A DNA stretch of 33,776 nucleotides from Candidatus Sulfopaludibacter sp. SbA3 (GTDB lineage: Bacteria; Pseudomonadota; Alphaproteobacteria; Caulobacterales; Hyphomonadaceae): assembly GCA_945913285.1 (NCBI GenBank), contig CAMEDD010000011.1, forward strand, positions 32,001-65,776, read 5' to 3'. The notes below the pieces were generated by a model. It searched no databases. It saw only the letters and a program-made list of their open reading frames with translations, and was not told the DNA's origin. Shown here piece by piece: positions 16,833 to 24,971 of the stretch; positions within the stretch are counted from its first letter, which is position 1, and every line of letters begins with the position of its first letter. The position numbers were made by a program, and so were the translations under genes.

Positions 16833-17669
16833 TTCCGTGCGCACGGGCGCGAGGTCCGGGAACACAGGCTCGCGCTTTTCGGCGCGGGCGGCGAAGGCCT
16901 CGGCCATGTGGGGCGGCGGGAACATCGCGGCGTTCCAGATGCCGATATAATCGAGCGTGTCTGCGGTGGTGTGGTCGCGGCCGTAATTGATCAGGACTTT
17001 CGAGCCGGTGACGGCGACGGGGTTCTTTGAGGCGATCTCGCGGGCCGTCTCCATGACGTAGGCGAGCATGTCTTCCTGCGAGTTGAAGACGTCATTGACG
17101 AGGCCGATTTCCTTGGCTTTGGCCGCATCAATGCGCCGGCCGGTATAGGCCATTTCCTTGACCCAGCCTTCCGGGATGTAACGCTGCAGACGCGGGAAGG
17201 TGCCGACATCGGCGGTCATCGCGATGTTGATTTCCATAATACAGAAGAAGGCGTCCTTCGTGCACCAGCGGATGTCGCCGGCCGTGATCATGTCGATCGC
17301 GCCGCCGATGACGCCGCCGTGGAGCGCGAAGAGTACCGGAATGCGGGCCTCTTCCATGCAGTTGAACGAGGCCTGGATGGCTTTGACGTTTGTGCGGAAG
17401 GCTTCGGCGGCGACGTAACGGTCCTGCGGACCGGCAGGACGGTGGCCGGTGAAGACCGTGGTGTCCATGCCGGCGGAAAAGTGCTTGCCGGTCGAGGAGA
17501 TGACGATGACGCGGGCGAGGGCCTCAGTGTCAATCGTTCCGACGATCTCCGGAAGCTCGTTCCAGAAGGCCTTGTTCATCGTGTTCATCGCTTCGGGGCG
17601 CGACATCTGGATGTGGGCGACCTTGTTCTCGATCGTCACCTTGAAGGCTTCGTAGGATTTCTTGAGCAT
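16824..17669 (-). CDS. Enoyl-CoA hydratase/isomerase family protein, probably delta3,5-delta2,4-dienoyl-CoA isomerase
   Basis: 281 residues of the crotonase fold. The oxyanion-hole segments are GKHFSAGMD at 61-69 and ALHGGVIGGAIDMITAGDIR at 115-134. The acidic residues Asp126, Glu146 (IMEINIAM) and Asp154 (TADVGTF) have the 20- and 8-residue spacing of the Asp176/Glu196/Asp204 set known in mammalian ECH1, which shifts double bonds of 3,5-dienoyl-CoA during beta-oxidation of unsaturated fatty acids with odd-position double bonds. That makes isomerase more likely than plain hydratase. It sits downstream of gpsA in a leftward gene group; TAA overlaps a stem-loop. Confidence 0.8.
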   Translation of the reverse strand: MLKKSYEAFKVTIENKVAHIQMSRPEAMNTMNKAFWNELPEIVGTIDTEALARVIVISSTGKHFSAGMDTTVFTGHRPAGPQDRYVAAEAFRTNVKAIQASFNCMEEARIPVLFALHGGVIGGAIDMITAGDIRWCTKDAFFCIMEINIAMTADVGTFPRLQRYIPEGWVKEMAYTGRRIDAAKAKEIGLVNDVFNSQEDMLAYVMETAREIASKNPVAVTGSKVLINYGRDHTTADTLDYIGIWNAAMFPPPHMAEAFAARAEKREPVFPDLAPVRTEPM

Positions 17670-17734
17670 GGCGGTTCCTCCGTTCGGGACGGAGTGTAGC
17701 AGGCTGGCGGGGCGGGGGGAGGGGTGACGCAGCG

Positions 17735-18745
17735 CTAAGTGCTGGCGGTCTCGGTCGTCACAGGCCTTGCCAGCAAGGCCACAATGGCCTCATCAACCGT
17801 GATGGTTCCTTCGACGACCGCGGCGACCGCTTCGCAGATCGGCATCTCGACGCCGCGCCGCCGTGCCAGCTGGCGCAGGACAGAAGCCGTGGCGACACCT
17901 TCGGTGACGCAGTTGCGTGAGCCGAGAACGTCCGCAAGCGCCTCGCCTTTGCCGAGGGCAAGGCCGAGCGACATGTTGCGGCTGGTTTCCGATGAGCAGG
18001 TGAGCACGAGGTCGCCCAGGCCAGAGAGGCCGGTCAGCGTTTCGGGGTCTGCGCCGAGCGCGAGGGCGAGACGGGTCATCTCGGCATAGCCGCGCGCAAT
18101 GAGGGCAGCATGAGCAGACCGCCCGAGGCCCTTACCGAGCGCAATGCCGCAGGCAATGGCGAGGACGTTCTTCACGGCGCCGCCAATTTCCGCACCCAGA
18201 AGGTCCGTACCCAGATAAGGCCTGAAGGTGGGCGTCGAGATCGCCTCGATGAGTTCGGCGCCGCGCGCCGCGTCGGCGATCGCTAGGGTGACGGCGGTGG
18301 GCAGTCCCTTGGCCACGTCAATCGCGAAGCTGGGGCCAGACATCACGGCGGGAATGGCGTCGGGGAGTTCCTCGGCGAGCACTTGGGTCATGAACTTGCC
18401 GGTGGACAGCTCAATGCCCTTGGAACACAGGACGACGGGGGCGAGCGGTTTGAACCAGCCTTCAAGGCGCGTGAGCGTGGCGCGCGTGTGCTGGGCGGGG
18501 GTGACGCAGAAGAGGGCGTCAAGACCTGCCAGGTCGCCAAGATTGGCAGTGGCGCGCAGAGCCGGCTTCAGCGGTAGACCCGGCAGGAAGACGGTGTTTT
18601 CGTGATGCGTGTTGATGGCGTCCGCGACCTCCGGCTCGAGCGCCCACAGCAGGACGGACTGGCCGTTGCGGGCAAGCAACTGGGCAATCGCGGTGCCCCA
18701 GGCGCCGGCGCCGATGACGCCGAAAGTTTTGAAGTGTTCTGTCAT
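17735..18745 (-). CDS. gpsA: NAD(P)-dependent glycerol-3-phosphate dehydrogenase
   Basis: 336 residues from the start MTEHFKTFGVIGAGAWG; an upstream extension of the frame to 18904 overlaps the preceding gene and is not family-like. The enzyme interconverts dihydroxyacetone phosphate and sn-glycerol 3-phosphate, the backbone for phospholipid synthesis. Seen: the dinucleotide motif GAGAWG at 12-17, CSKGIE at 107-112, and GGAVKNVLAIACGIALGKGLG at 188-208 with the likely catalytic Lys192. Length matches the family. It follows the unknown membrane gene by 43 bases on the same strand. Confidence 0.95.
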   Translation of the reverse strand: MTEHFKTFGVIGAGAWGTAIAQLLARNGQSVLLWALEPEVADAINTHHENTVFLPGLPLKPALRATANLGDLAGLDALFCVTPAQHTRATLTRLEGWFKPLAPVVLCSKGIELSTGKFMTQVLAEELPDAIPAVMSGPSFAIDVAKGLPTAVTLAIADAARGAELIEAISTPTFRPYLGTDLLGAEIGGAVKNVLAIACGIALGKGLGRSAHAALIARGYAEMTRLALALGADPETLTGLSGLGDLVLTCSSETSRNMSLGLALGKGEALADVLGSRNCVTEGVATASVLRQLARRRGVEMPICEAVAAVVEGTITVDEAIVALLARPVTTETAST

Positions 18746-18788
18746 GGCCGGATTTTGGCGCAGGCCGGGATGGGGAGCAAGCGGTGCT

Positions 18789-20177
18789 TCAGCCGAGGAG
18801 CCTGAACGCATGGGCTGAAAGGGCGGTCGCGCCGAGCACGAGGACGACGTGCCAGACAAAAATCTGCCGGAAGTCCTGGATCGATTGGCCTTTCCAGGTT
18901 CCATGGGCCTCGGTGACCATTCGCGCGAAGTCCACGCGTTCGCGGCGGGGAACGGACGAATTGATCGTGTCGCCTGAAGGGCCCGGACCGCTTATGATGA
19001 ACGGCGTCTTGAGGCGGTAAAGCACCATGAGCGGCCAGAACAGGCGCACGAAACCGTCGCGGGCCACTTTAGGCAGGCTGAGCACCAGCGAATCGACGCG
19101 GCCCCGTGTGATCCATTCCTTGAACAGCGCCCAATGGTCGGAGTCGTCATTGTCGACGCTCACAAGGTCATTTTTCTCGGCTTTCGCCATCGTGTTTCCA
19201 ACCGAAAGGTAAATGACCACCGCGTCGGCAAGGATCGCCGGGAACTTCAGTCCGTAAGCCGCCGCGGCCGCTGCAATGTCGCCGAGCACGTCGGCCTGGG
19301 TTTCAATGATGCTCAGGGCCCAGCCCTTGAGTTCAATCAGGTTGAAGAGCTGAAGGTATTTGGCAGCGCCGATCATGGCGAGCAGGAAGACCGGAAAGCC
19401 GAACAGCGAGAAGATGGCGCCAAGCGCTGTGCTCAGCGACGGCCAGAGCGTGCCGGCGAGAAGGCACAACCTGCCTGGCGATTTTGCTTTTGCGGTCGCT
19501 GGGGCGGCGTCGCTGTCTTCTGGAGACCAAGTGTGCAGGTCTCCCAGGTAGAAGACCATGCCCTTGCCATCCGAGTATTGGCCCTCGGTTTCCAGAAACA
19601 CGCCGTCATAGGCCAGCGACTCGACGACGTCATCGCCATCAAAGTCGATATAGGAAATACTCAGCTTGCGGATGTCGAAGGCTCCGGTTGTCTCGCAGCG
19701 GGCAACCGTTTCCATTCCCTTTGCAAGGGATTTTGCCACGAAAACAGGATTGGCGGGATCATCCGCCTCCTGATCTACTTCGATGCTGCGCACGCAGGTA
19801 AGGAAAGTCTCGGGCATGCCGCCCGCTATGGCGGAGATCTCGAAGTCTTCCTCGTAGCCCCCCGGCTTCTGCCGGAAGCCTCCGTCGATCCCGTCCGGCT
19901 CAACCTCCATGACACGAACAATGTTGTTGTTGGCGACTGCGTTGCTGATGTGTTCGATATCATCGAACTCATACCAGTTATCCGGCGTGGAGCCGTCGCT
20001 GCGGGCTGGCGGCACACCCGGTTCACGTTCCTCCTGATCCCAGGTGGTCATGAAGGCGGCGAGGTCTTCCTCGGAACGGCCTTTCCAATGGTCAAAGAAT
20101 GCACGCGTGACGCGGCCACACACAAACTCGCCGCACCAGCGGACGATCGAGATTTCGAAGTAACGCGTCTCAGTCAA
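18789..20177 (-). CDS. Unrecognised membrane protein, 462 residues
   Basis: I do not recognise a family. Residues 1-235 are soluble and acidic, rich in Trp, Asp and Glu (e.g. WYEFDDIEHISNA at about 68-80, YIDFDGDDVVES at about 175-186). About 245-275 form hydrophobic helices (ALGAIFSLFGFPVFLLAMIG), another hydrophobic block lies near 305-330, a short one near 380-390, and a final helix at the C-terminus (WHVVLVLGATALSAHAF). This suggests a cytoplasmic N-domain tethered to the inner membrane. It starts 12 bases after the thiolase-like gene and is followed 43 bases later by gpsA, so it is probably co-transcribed with both. Confidence 0.6.
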   Translation of the reverse strand: MTETRYFEISIVRWCGEFVCGRVTRAFFDHWKGRSEEDLAAFMTTWDQEEREPGVPPARSDGSTPDNWYEFDDIEHISNAVANNNIVRVMEVEPDGIDGGFRQKPGGYEEDFEISAIAGGMPETFLTCVRSIEVDQEADDPANPVFVAKSLAKGMETVARCETTGAFDIRKLSISYIDFDGDDVVESLAYDGVFLETEGQYSDGKGMVFYLGDLHTWSPEDSDAAPATAKAKSPGRLCLLAGTLWPSLSTALGAIFSLFGFPVFLLAMIGAAKYLQLFNLIELKGWALSIIETQADVLGDIAAAAAAYGLKFPAILADAVVIYLSVGNTMAKAEKNDLVSVDNDDSDHWALFKEWITRGRVDSLVLSLPKVARDGFVRLFWPLMVLYRLKTPFIISGPGPSGDTINSSVPRRERVDFARMVTEAHGTWKGQSIQDFRQIFVWHVVLVLGATALSAHAFRLLG

Positions 20178-20189
20178 TTGAGTTTCGTC

Positions 20190-21707
20190 TCAGGCGAACG
20201 TGAACGTCGCTGTTTCGTCCTGGGCGGTGATGGCCACCTTGCGGCCCACAGGGCTTGCGTCATCGCGCAAGATGGCGAGCGTTGCTGCGTCGCCATTGTT
20301 GGCGACGGCGCGGCGGCCATCGGCAAACCGGGCGAAGATGATGCCGCGGTCTGGGCCGTCCTTGCCGTGGGTGACAGTGAAGGTTTCGAGCTTGGCCTCG
20401 CCGGCAGCAATCGCGACTTCGACTTGCGTTTTCGCTTTTGCGGCCGGTTCGGCCGGCGTGAAAGCTTTCGGGCGCGCGGCGGAATATACGCCGGCGGCTT
20501 CCTTGGTCATCCAGCCACCATTGGCGAGGACGAGGCCGAAGGCGCCCTTGTTCTTACGGAGTGTAGCAACCATTTCGGCTATTCCGTGCAAGGAGTAGTT
20601 GTTACCCGGGCCGCCGAAGAAGGGCAGGCCGCCGGTCAGGGTGAGCGCGCGCTTGTCGGTTTTCCAGTCGAGGCCGAGTGCGGCGGCGCCGGAGAAGACG
20701 GCGCTAGGGAAGCAGGAATAGAGGTCGAGGTGGGCGATGTCCGCTTGCGCCTTGCCAGCCTGCGCGAGGGCGCGGGAGACGGCGGTGTCCATCGCCCAGG
20801 AACGGTCGAGCACGGGGCGCAGGGAGATCAGGTCATCGCCCGCATCGCCGCCGCCATGTATATAAACGCGCTTGTCTTCCGGAACGCCGAGGGCGTCGGC
20901 CTTCGACGATGAGACAAGGATCGCGGCGGCGCCCTGGTTCACGGCGTCCTGCGCGATGAACCATTTGAGGTAGGGGTCGGCGTATTCGTAGTTCTCGCGC
21001 GAAGGCGCGGAGAGGAAAGCCACATCATGTTCTACGGGGAACTGGGCGTATTTGTTCTTCGCGGCGACGGCGGAGAAAGGCTGGAACAGTTCGGCCATGG
21101 CGCGGCGGTGACCGGAGCGCGTGCGGCCTTCGCGGGCGGCGATGGCGTTCTCGAAGAGGCCGTAGAAATAGGCGGGCGCGATCAGGCCGTGCTTGATCTC
21201 CTCGCGCGAGAGCATCATCGGGCCCATGCCGCGATCCTCATACGCAGCATCGGCGCCGTCGGCCCAGTTGATGTCGACGCCGTGCTTGCGGGCGCCCTTG
21301 GAGGCGCGGTTGGCTTCCGAGCCAGAGATCAGCACCGCGTCGATTTCGCCTTCATGGATGCGGCGGGCGAACTCGTTGACGAGGGCCTGCGGGCTCTGGC
21401 CGCCAACGGTCTCGTAGATTTGCCGGGTGGGCTTGGTGCCGGTGTCGCGGGCGAGGGTGCCTGGGAGGTTCGTGTTGTGGCCGTGCGGGTGGGCGGCGCG
21501 CCCGACGGAGTCTTCGAAGATGCGGACCACGGCGATGGTGTCGACGGCCGCGGCCATGCCGGGCGCGCCGGTATCGGCGAGGGCCGCTTTCGAGGCGTCG
21601 GTCATCAGTGAGAGCGGCGAGGGCGCGCCGACCGGGCCGGCTTTGCCGTCCCACTGGCTAAGCGACTGGCCGACGCCGATCAGGACCGGAAGGTCACCTT
21701 TTGCCAT
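20190..21707 (-). CDS. Thiolase-like protein with C-terminal add-on domain, nucleophilic Cys missing
   Basis: 505 residues from the second ATG (21707), chosen because the GGGAG ribosome binding site almost touches the ATG at 21713. The thiolase fold is visible in the SCP2-type closing blocks: LYSCFPSAV with Cys332, TGGLPFFGGPGNNYSLH at 358-374 and NGGWMTKEAAGVYS at 397-410. Where active thiolases have N-C-S/A-S-G, this protein has VGGQSPQAL (101-109), so the acyl-carrying Cys is absent. About 90 C-terminal residues after the thiolase domain form a small beta-rich domain, as in the thiolase-like protein type 1 (TLP1) family. Activity is therefore unknown; CoA or lipid binding is likely by family knowledge. 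Confidence 0.75.
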   Translation of the reverse strand: MAKGDLPVLIGVGQSLSQWDGKAGPVGAPSPLSLMTDASKAALADTGAPGMAAAVDTIAVVRIFEDSVGRAAHPHGHNTNLPGTLARDTGTKPTRQIYETVGGQSPQALVNEFARRIHEGEIDAVLISGSEANRASKGARKHGVDINWADGADAAYEDRGMGPMMLSREEIKHGLIAPAYFYGLFENAIAAREGRTRSGHRRAMAELFQPFSAVAAKNKYAQFPVEHDVAFLSAPSRENYEYADPYLKWFIAQDAVNQGAAAILVSSSKADALGVPEDKRVYIHGGGDAGDDLISLRPVLDRSWAMDTAVSRALAQAGKAQADIAHLDLYSCFPSAVFSGAAALGLDWKTDKRALTLTGGLPFFGGPGNNYSLHGIAEMVATLRKNKGAFGLVLANGGWMTKEAAGVYSAARPKAFTPAEPAAKAKTQVEVAIAAGEAKLETFTVTHGKDGPDRGIIFARFADGRRAVANNGDAATLAILRDDASPVGRKVAITAQDETATFTFA

Positions 21708-21788
21708 CTTCATGCTCCCTCTGCTGCGCTTCCCGGCGGTTTAACGCGCAGGCAAAGGCGGGGCGAGGGGGGACGCTGGGGAAAGGAC

Positions 21789-22616
21789 TCAGCGACCCGC
21801 GTTGAGGTCTGCGATGATGGCAGCCGGGAGGGCGGGGTCGAGCACGGCTGTGAGGTGGGTGCCGGTCAGCTGCGTGTAGCGCGCATTGGGGATCTTGGCG
21901 GCGAGGGCGGGGCCCGAGCCGTTGTCGAGGTCCTGGTCGCCGGACAGCACGAGGGTGGGTACGGTGAAGGTCGCAAGCAGGTCAGCGGGCGTGTAGGTGC
22001 GCGCCGACAGGGCGCCGAGATAGCCTTGCAGGGTGCCGCCGGTGGCTTTCGCCCGGGCGAGGATGGCCTTGGCGGCGGGTGTGGTCTCGCCGGCAATGGC
22101 GGCTTCGATGGCTGCGCGGAAGGCCGTGTTGCGGTCGGTGTTGAACTCGTCCGCCACGGAGTCGCCGATGCCGCCCAGGATGAGGCGGCCGGTGTTGCGG
22201 GAGAGCAGGTGAAAGCGCAGGGCCGTGATCGCGCCCATCGAGTAGCCGACAGTGGCATATGGAACTTCGCCGATATGGGCGGTGAGCGCGATCTGGTCGC
22301 GCGCGATGGCGTCTGATGGCCAGCTTTTTGGATCGTCCGGCACCTGGCTGGCGCCGTGGCCGCGCAGGTCCGGCGCAATGACGCGGTAGCCTGCGGCGGC
22401 GATCTTCTGCGCGATACCAGGCTGGAACCAGTTGAGGTCGGCATTGCCGGAGAAGCCGTGGAAGAGGACCACAACGGGGCCTTCTCCCAGCTCATGGTAG
22501 CTTATCGTGGCGCCGTCGAAGGAGGTATAGGCTTTCATTTGCGGAGCATCCTCGGCGCGCGCGGGAAAGAAGGCTGAGACGGTGAGGAGAAGCGCGAGCG
22601 CGGCCTGGCGGATCAT
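21789..22616 (-). CDS. Exported alpha/beta hydrolase
   Basis: 275 residues starting MIRQAALALLLTVSAFFPARA, a clear Sec signal peptide with cleavage after ARA; AGGA lies just upstream, supporting this start over one 75 bases earlier. The mature protein has the fold's landmarks: HGFSGNAD (oxyanion region, HG), the nucleophile elbow GYSMGA, acid in LVLSGDQD and a late His in TGTHLTAV. The substrate is unknown; related enzymes hydrolyse esters, lactones or haloalkanes. It acts in the periplasm or outside the cell. Transcribed leftward toward... the thiolase-like gene lies downstream, 81 bases away, so co-transcription is possible. Confidence 0.8.
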   Translation of the reverse strand: MIRQAALALLLTVSAFFPARAEDAPQMKAYTSFDGATISYHELGEGPVVVLFHGFSGNADLNWFQPGIAQKIAAAGYRVIAPDLRGHGASQVPDDPKSWPSDAIARDQIALTAHIGEVPYATVGYSMGAITALRFHLLSRNTGRLILGGIGDSVADEFNTDRNTAFRAAIEAAIAGETTPAAKAILARAKATGGTLQGYLGALSARTYTPADLLATFTVPTLVLSGDQDLDNGSGPALAAKIPNARYTQLTGTHLTAVLDPALPAAIIADLNAGR

Positions 22617-22696
22617 GGCGTCCTGTCTCCCTGCGTTTCTGGTTGGGCGTACCTGAGGCGGGGAGGCTGTGGGCGTCAAGGTGTGCTGCAACGCAA

Positions 22697-22722
22697 ACAG
22701 CCCGCTTTTGGGGGCGGGCTGT
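22697..22722 (-). terminator. Hairpin downstream of phoH
   Basis: ACAGCCCGC (22697-22705) pairs perfectly over 9 bases with GCGGGCTGT (22714-22722). On the minus strand TTGCGTTG follows, a weak T tract. Another bulged hairpin, TCAATCGGC with GCC-ggg-GATTGA (22743-22767), lies between it and the phoH stop codon. Confidence 0.45.
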
Positions 22723-22776
22723 CGCTTAGAGCGGGTCCCCGGTCAATCGGCCTTCGCCGGGGATTGATGACCGTTT

Positions 22777-23580
22777 TTAAAGGACGTCCAGCATTTCCGC
22801 GACCAGCGGGTGGCGGACTACGTCTGCCGCTTCGAGCTTGATCACGGCGGCGCCAGAGAGTTTTTCAAGGCGTTCGGCGGCTTTGGCGAGGCCGGAGAAT
22901 TCCGGGGAGAGGTCGGTCTGGCCGGGGTCGCCGGTGATGACCATCGTGGAGTGCCAGCCGAGGCGGGTGAGCAGCATCTTGAGCTGAGTGTAGGTGCAGT
23001 TCTGCGCTTCGTCGATCACCACGAAGGCATTGTTCAGTGTACGGCCGCGCATGAAGCCGATGGGGGCGATTTCGATGACCCCTTCAGCGAGCATGTGCTT
23101 GAGCTGGGCAGGCGTTAGGCGGTCGGCGAGCGCGTCGTAGAGCGGGCGCAAATAGGGCGCGAGCTTGTCTTCCATACCGCCCGGCAGGAAGCCGAGCTGC
23201 TCGCCCGCTTCAACAGCGGGGCGGGAGAGAATGATTTTCGAGACCTTGCCCTTCTGGAGGGCTTCGACCGCCTTGACGATCGCGAGGTAGGTCTTGCCTG
23301 TGCCGGCCGGACCGAGGGCGCAGACGAGGGCGTGGCTGTCCATTGCGTTCATCAGCTGGGCCTGGTTTTCCGAGCGCGGCTTGATGGTTTTCTGGTAGCG
23401 CTGTGTGCGCTCATGCGGGATTTCGTTGCGGACTTCGTCTGCATCGTCCGGATGCCAGCCGCGTCCGCCTTCGATCATCTGCAGATGCGCTCCCTTGCTG
23501 CGTACCGGCTCGTTGTTCCAGCTCGAGGCGCGCACATCTTGTGCGGACTTCAGGCGCTTGACGGCGTTACGTTTACCCAT
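22777..23580 (-). CDS. phoH: PhoH family ATPase
   Basis: 267 residues beginning MGKRNAVKRL, with AAGGAGG six bases upstream; this start is well supported. Walker A GPAGTGKT is at 90-97, Walker B VVIDEAQN at 187-194, and the sensor-like TGDPGQTDL at 217-225. PhoH proteins are RNA-linked P-loop ATPases whose exact role is debated. This one stands alone, without the ybeY/miaB neighbours of the common phoH-like (ybeZ) operon, and its N-terminus (SAQDVRASSWNNEP) differs from YbeZ, so it is a second PhoH type. Expression appears to be controlled by a leader with a terminator just before the ribosome binding site. Confidence 0.85.
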   Translation of the reverse strand: MGKRNAVKRLKSAQDVRASSWNNEPVRSKGAHLQMIEGGRGWHPDDADEVRNEIPHERTQRYQKTIKPRSENQAQLMNAMDSHALVCALGPAGTGKTYLAIVKAVEALQKGKVSKIILSRPAVEAGEQLGFLPGGMEDKLAPYLRPLYDALADRLTPAQLKHMLAEGVIEIAPIGFMRGRTLNNAFVVIDEAQNCTYTQLKMLLTRLGWHSTMVITGDPGQTDLSPEFSGLAKAAERLEKLSGAAVIKLEAADVVRHPLVAEMLDVL

Positions 23581-23743
23581 GGGAGGCCTCCTTGGCTGCG
23601 GGCATGAAAAAAGCCGCTGGCGGAAATGCGCAGCGGCTCGGCGAAAGGGTGGGACAGGCGGGAGCGCACGCATGAGGCGGGCCACCAGCGTCCGGAAGCA
23701 GGGCTTCCGGCGGTGAGGGATGAATGGGCACGTAAACGGCCAT
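23573..23743 (-). CDS. Possible 56-aa proline-rich leader reading frame overlapping the phoH start
   Basis: ATG at 23741-23743 follows GGAG by five bases. The frame opens MAVYVPIHPSPPEALLPDAG, contains three Pro-Pro pairs and four Cys, runs through the terminator hairpin and stops with TAA (23573-23575) inside ATGGGTAA, overlapping the first codons of phoH. It has no family similarity I can name. It could be a regulatory leader peptide coupled to phoH, or chance in a GC-rich leader. Confidence 0.3.
   Translation of the reverse strand: MAVYVPIHPSPPEALLPDAGGPPHACAPACPTLSPSRCAFPPAAFFMPAAKEASHG
23607..23638 (-). terminator. Intrinsic terminator/attenuator in the phoH leader
   Basis: On the minus strand AGCCGCTG (23638-23631) and CAGCGGCT (23619-23612) form an 8-bp stem followed by six T (23612-23607). 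It lies only about 15 bases before the phoH ribosome binding site, so it would stop phoH transcription unless overcome. A second strong hairpin upstream in the leader is CCGGAAGC/GCTTCCGG (23692-23710). Confidence 0.75.
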
Positions 23744-23831
23744 TGCCTCTCCGAATCTATAACCCTTATAGGATACCACTGTTATCGGACGGTTAAATGA
23801 CATTCCGCAGGCGCAACGAGAGGGCAGGGAC

Positions 23832-24362
23832 ATGGCGATTTATGAGTTGGACGGAGCGAAACCGGAGCTGCCGGTAAGCGGGAATTACTGGGTGGCCGCA
23901 AGCGCCGAAGTGATGGGCCGGGTGGTACTGAAGGAGAATTCGTCGGTCTGGTATGGTTGCGTGCTGCGCGGCGACAATGATCCGATCATCGTCGGTGAGA
24001 ACTCGAACATCCAGGACCTGAGTGTTCTGCACACGGATATCGGCTTTCCGATCACGATCGGCGCGAATGTGACGGTGGGGCACCGGGTGATCCTGCATGC
24101 CTGTACGATAGGCGATGACACGCTGATTGGTATGGGCTCGACCATCCTGAACCGAGCGAAGATCGGAAAGAACTGTATCATTGGCGCCAATTCCCTTATC
24201 TCCGAGGGCAAGGAGATACCGGACAATTCCCTGGTGATGGGCGCCCCGGGGAAAGTGGTGAAGGAAGTATCGCCGCAGCAGGTGCAGATGATTCGGTTGT
24301 CGGCGCTGCACTATGTGGAAAACTGGCAGAAGCACCAGGCGAAGCTGAAACGGATCGGGTGA
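23832..24362 (+). CDS. Gamma-class carbonic anhydrase family protein
   Basis: 176 residues forming a left-handed beta-helix of hexapeptide repeats (e.g. ITIGANVTVGHRVILHACTIG). The three metal-binding His of the gamma class are present at positions fitting His67 (VLHTD), His84 (VGHR) and His89 (ILHAC). A C-terminal alpha helix (about 150-172) packs on the trimer. Members such as YrdA/PaaY bind zinc; not all hydrate CO2, and some act as thioesterase helpers or have unknown roles. The gene diverges from phoH. TTGCCT (23743-23748) and TATAGG (23767-23772), 18 bases apart, could be its promoter. Confidence 0.88.
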   Translation: MAIYELDGAKPELPVSGNYWVAASAEVMGRVVLKENSSVWYGCVLRGDNDPIIVGENSNIQDLSVLHTDIGFPITIGANVTVGHRVILHACTIGDDTLIGMGSTILNRAKIGKNCIIGANSLISEGKEIPDNSLVMGAPGKVVKEVSPQQVQMIRLSALHYVENWQKHQAKLKRIG

Positions 24363-24381
24363 TGCCGAGGGATCGGCCTAT

Positions 24382-24969
24382 TTAATCCGAAGGCGGATTA
24401 AGTGGCGCATCCCAGACGGCGCGAACAGATGCGGCAGCGACGGGCGGCAAGCCTGACCAGACGAGGCGGGCGCCGCGTGACTCGAAGATCAGGTATTGAG
24501 CCGCTTCCGGCGTGGCCGCGGCCAACGCGCGGCGCACGTCGCTGAGGGCATGATCAGAGCGCAGGATGAAGGTTCCCGGCATCGGTTCGGTCAACTGCCC
24601 GAAGGTGTTCAGCGCGGCACGGACGGCGAGGCTGAGCACGCCGCCCTCCCCTGAGATGATGACGTAGTTCGAGGCTTCGGTGCGGCGTGCCGCGCGGGTC
24701 TCCATGGCCGCCTCGATGCGTCCACGCAGCGGTGCGTGATCAAGAGCAGGCAGGAAAGGCTCACCGTTTCCGGCGGAAATTCGGGTCAATGGGCCGATCT
24801 TGCCGGCGTCGGCGAAGGCTTGCAGCTGGCCGAGCGTAAATGGGCCATGCGCCTGGCCGCGGCTGAGGATGTGCCAGACGGCGGGGTCGAGGTCTGCGAG
24901 GTTGAGCGTGTTGTCGGCTCTCGGGCGGGCGCCGTGACCCGGCAGGACGCGGTCAATGCGGGGGCGCAT
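24382..24969 (-). CDS. GYF_2-type domain protein, coupled to PilZ gene
   Basis: 195 residues. About 35-75 match a GYF_2-like module: WHILSRGQAHGPFTLGQLQA then KIGPLTRISAGNGEPFLPA, the W..-GP(F)-L..L..-G pattern used to bind proline-rich partners. The C-terminal half (about 95-195) has no motif I recognise but looks like an alternating alpha/beta domain (YVIISGEGGVLSLAVRAAL, GARLVWSGLPPV). Its ATG begins two bases after the TGA of the PilZ gene, so the two are translated together and probably work together. Function otherwise unknown. Confidence 0.65.
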   Translation of the reverse strand: MRPRIDRVLPGHGARPRADNTLNLADLDPAVWHILSRGQAHGPFTLGQLQAFADAGKIGPLTRISAGNGEPFLPALDHAPLRGRIEAAMETRAARRTEASNYVIISGEGGVLSLAVRAALNTFGQLTEPMPGTFILRSDHALSDVRRALAAATPEAAQYLIFESRGARLVWSGLPPVAAASVRAVWDAPLNPPSD

Positions 24970-24971
24970 GC

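Noticed and set aside
18746-18904. N-terminal extension of gpsA
   Set aside because: The 53 extra residues are not family-like and overlap the upstream coding region; MTEHF start fits GpsA.
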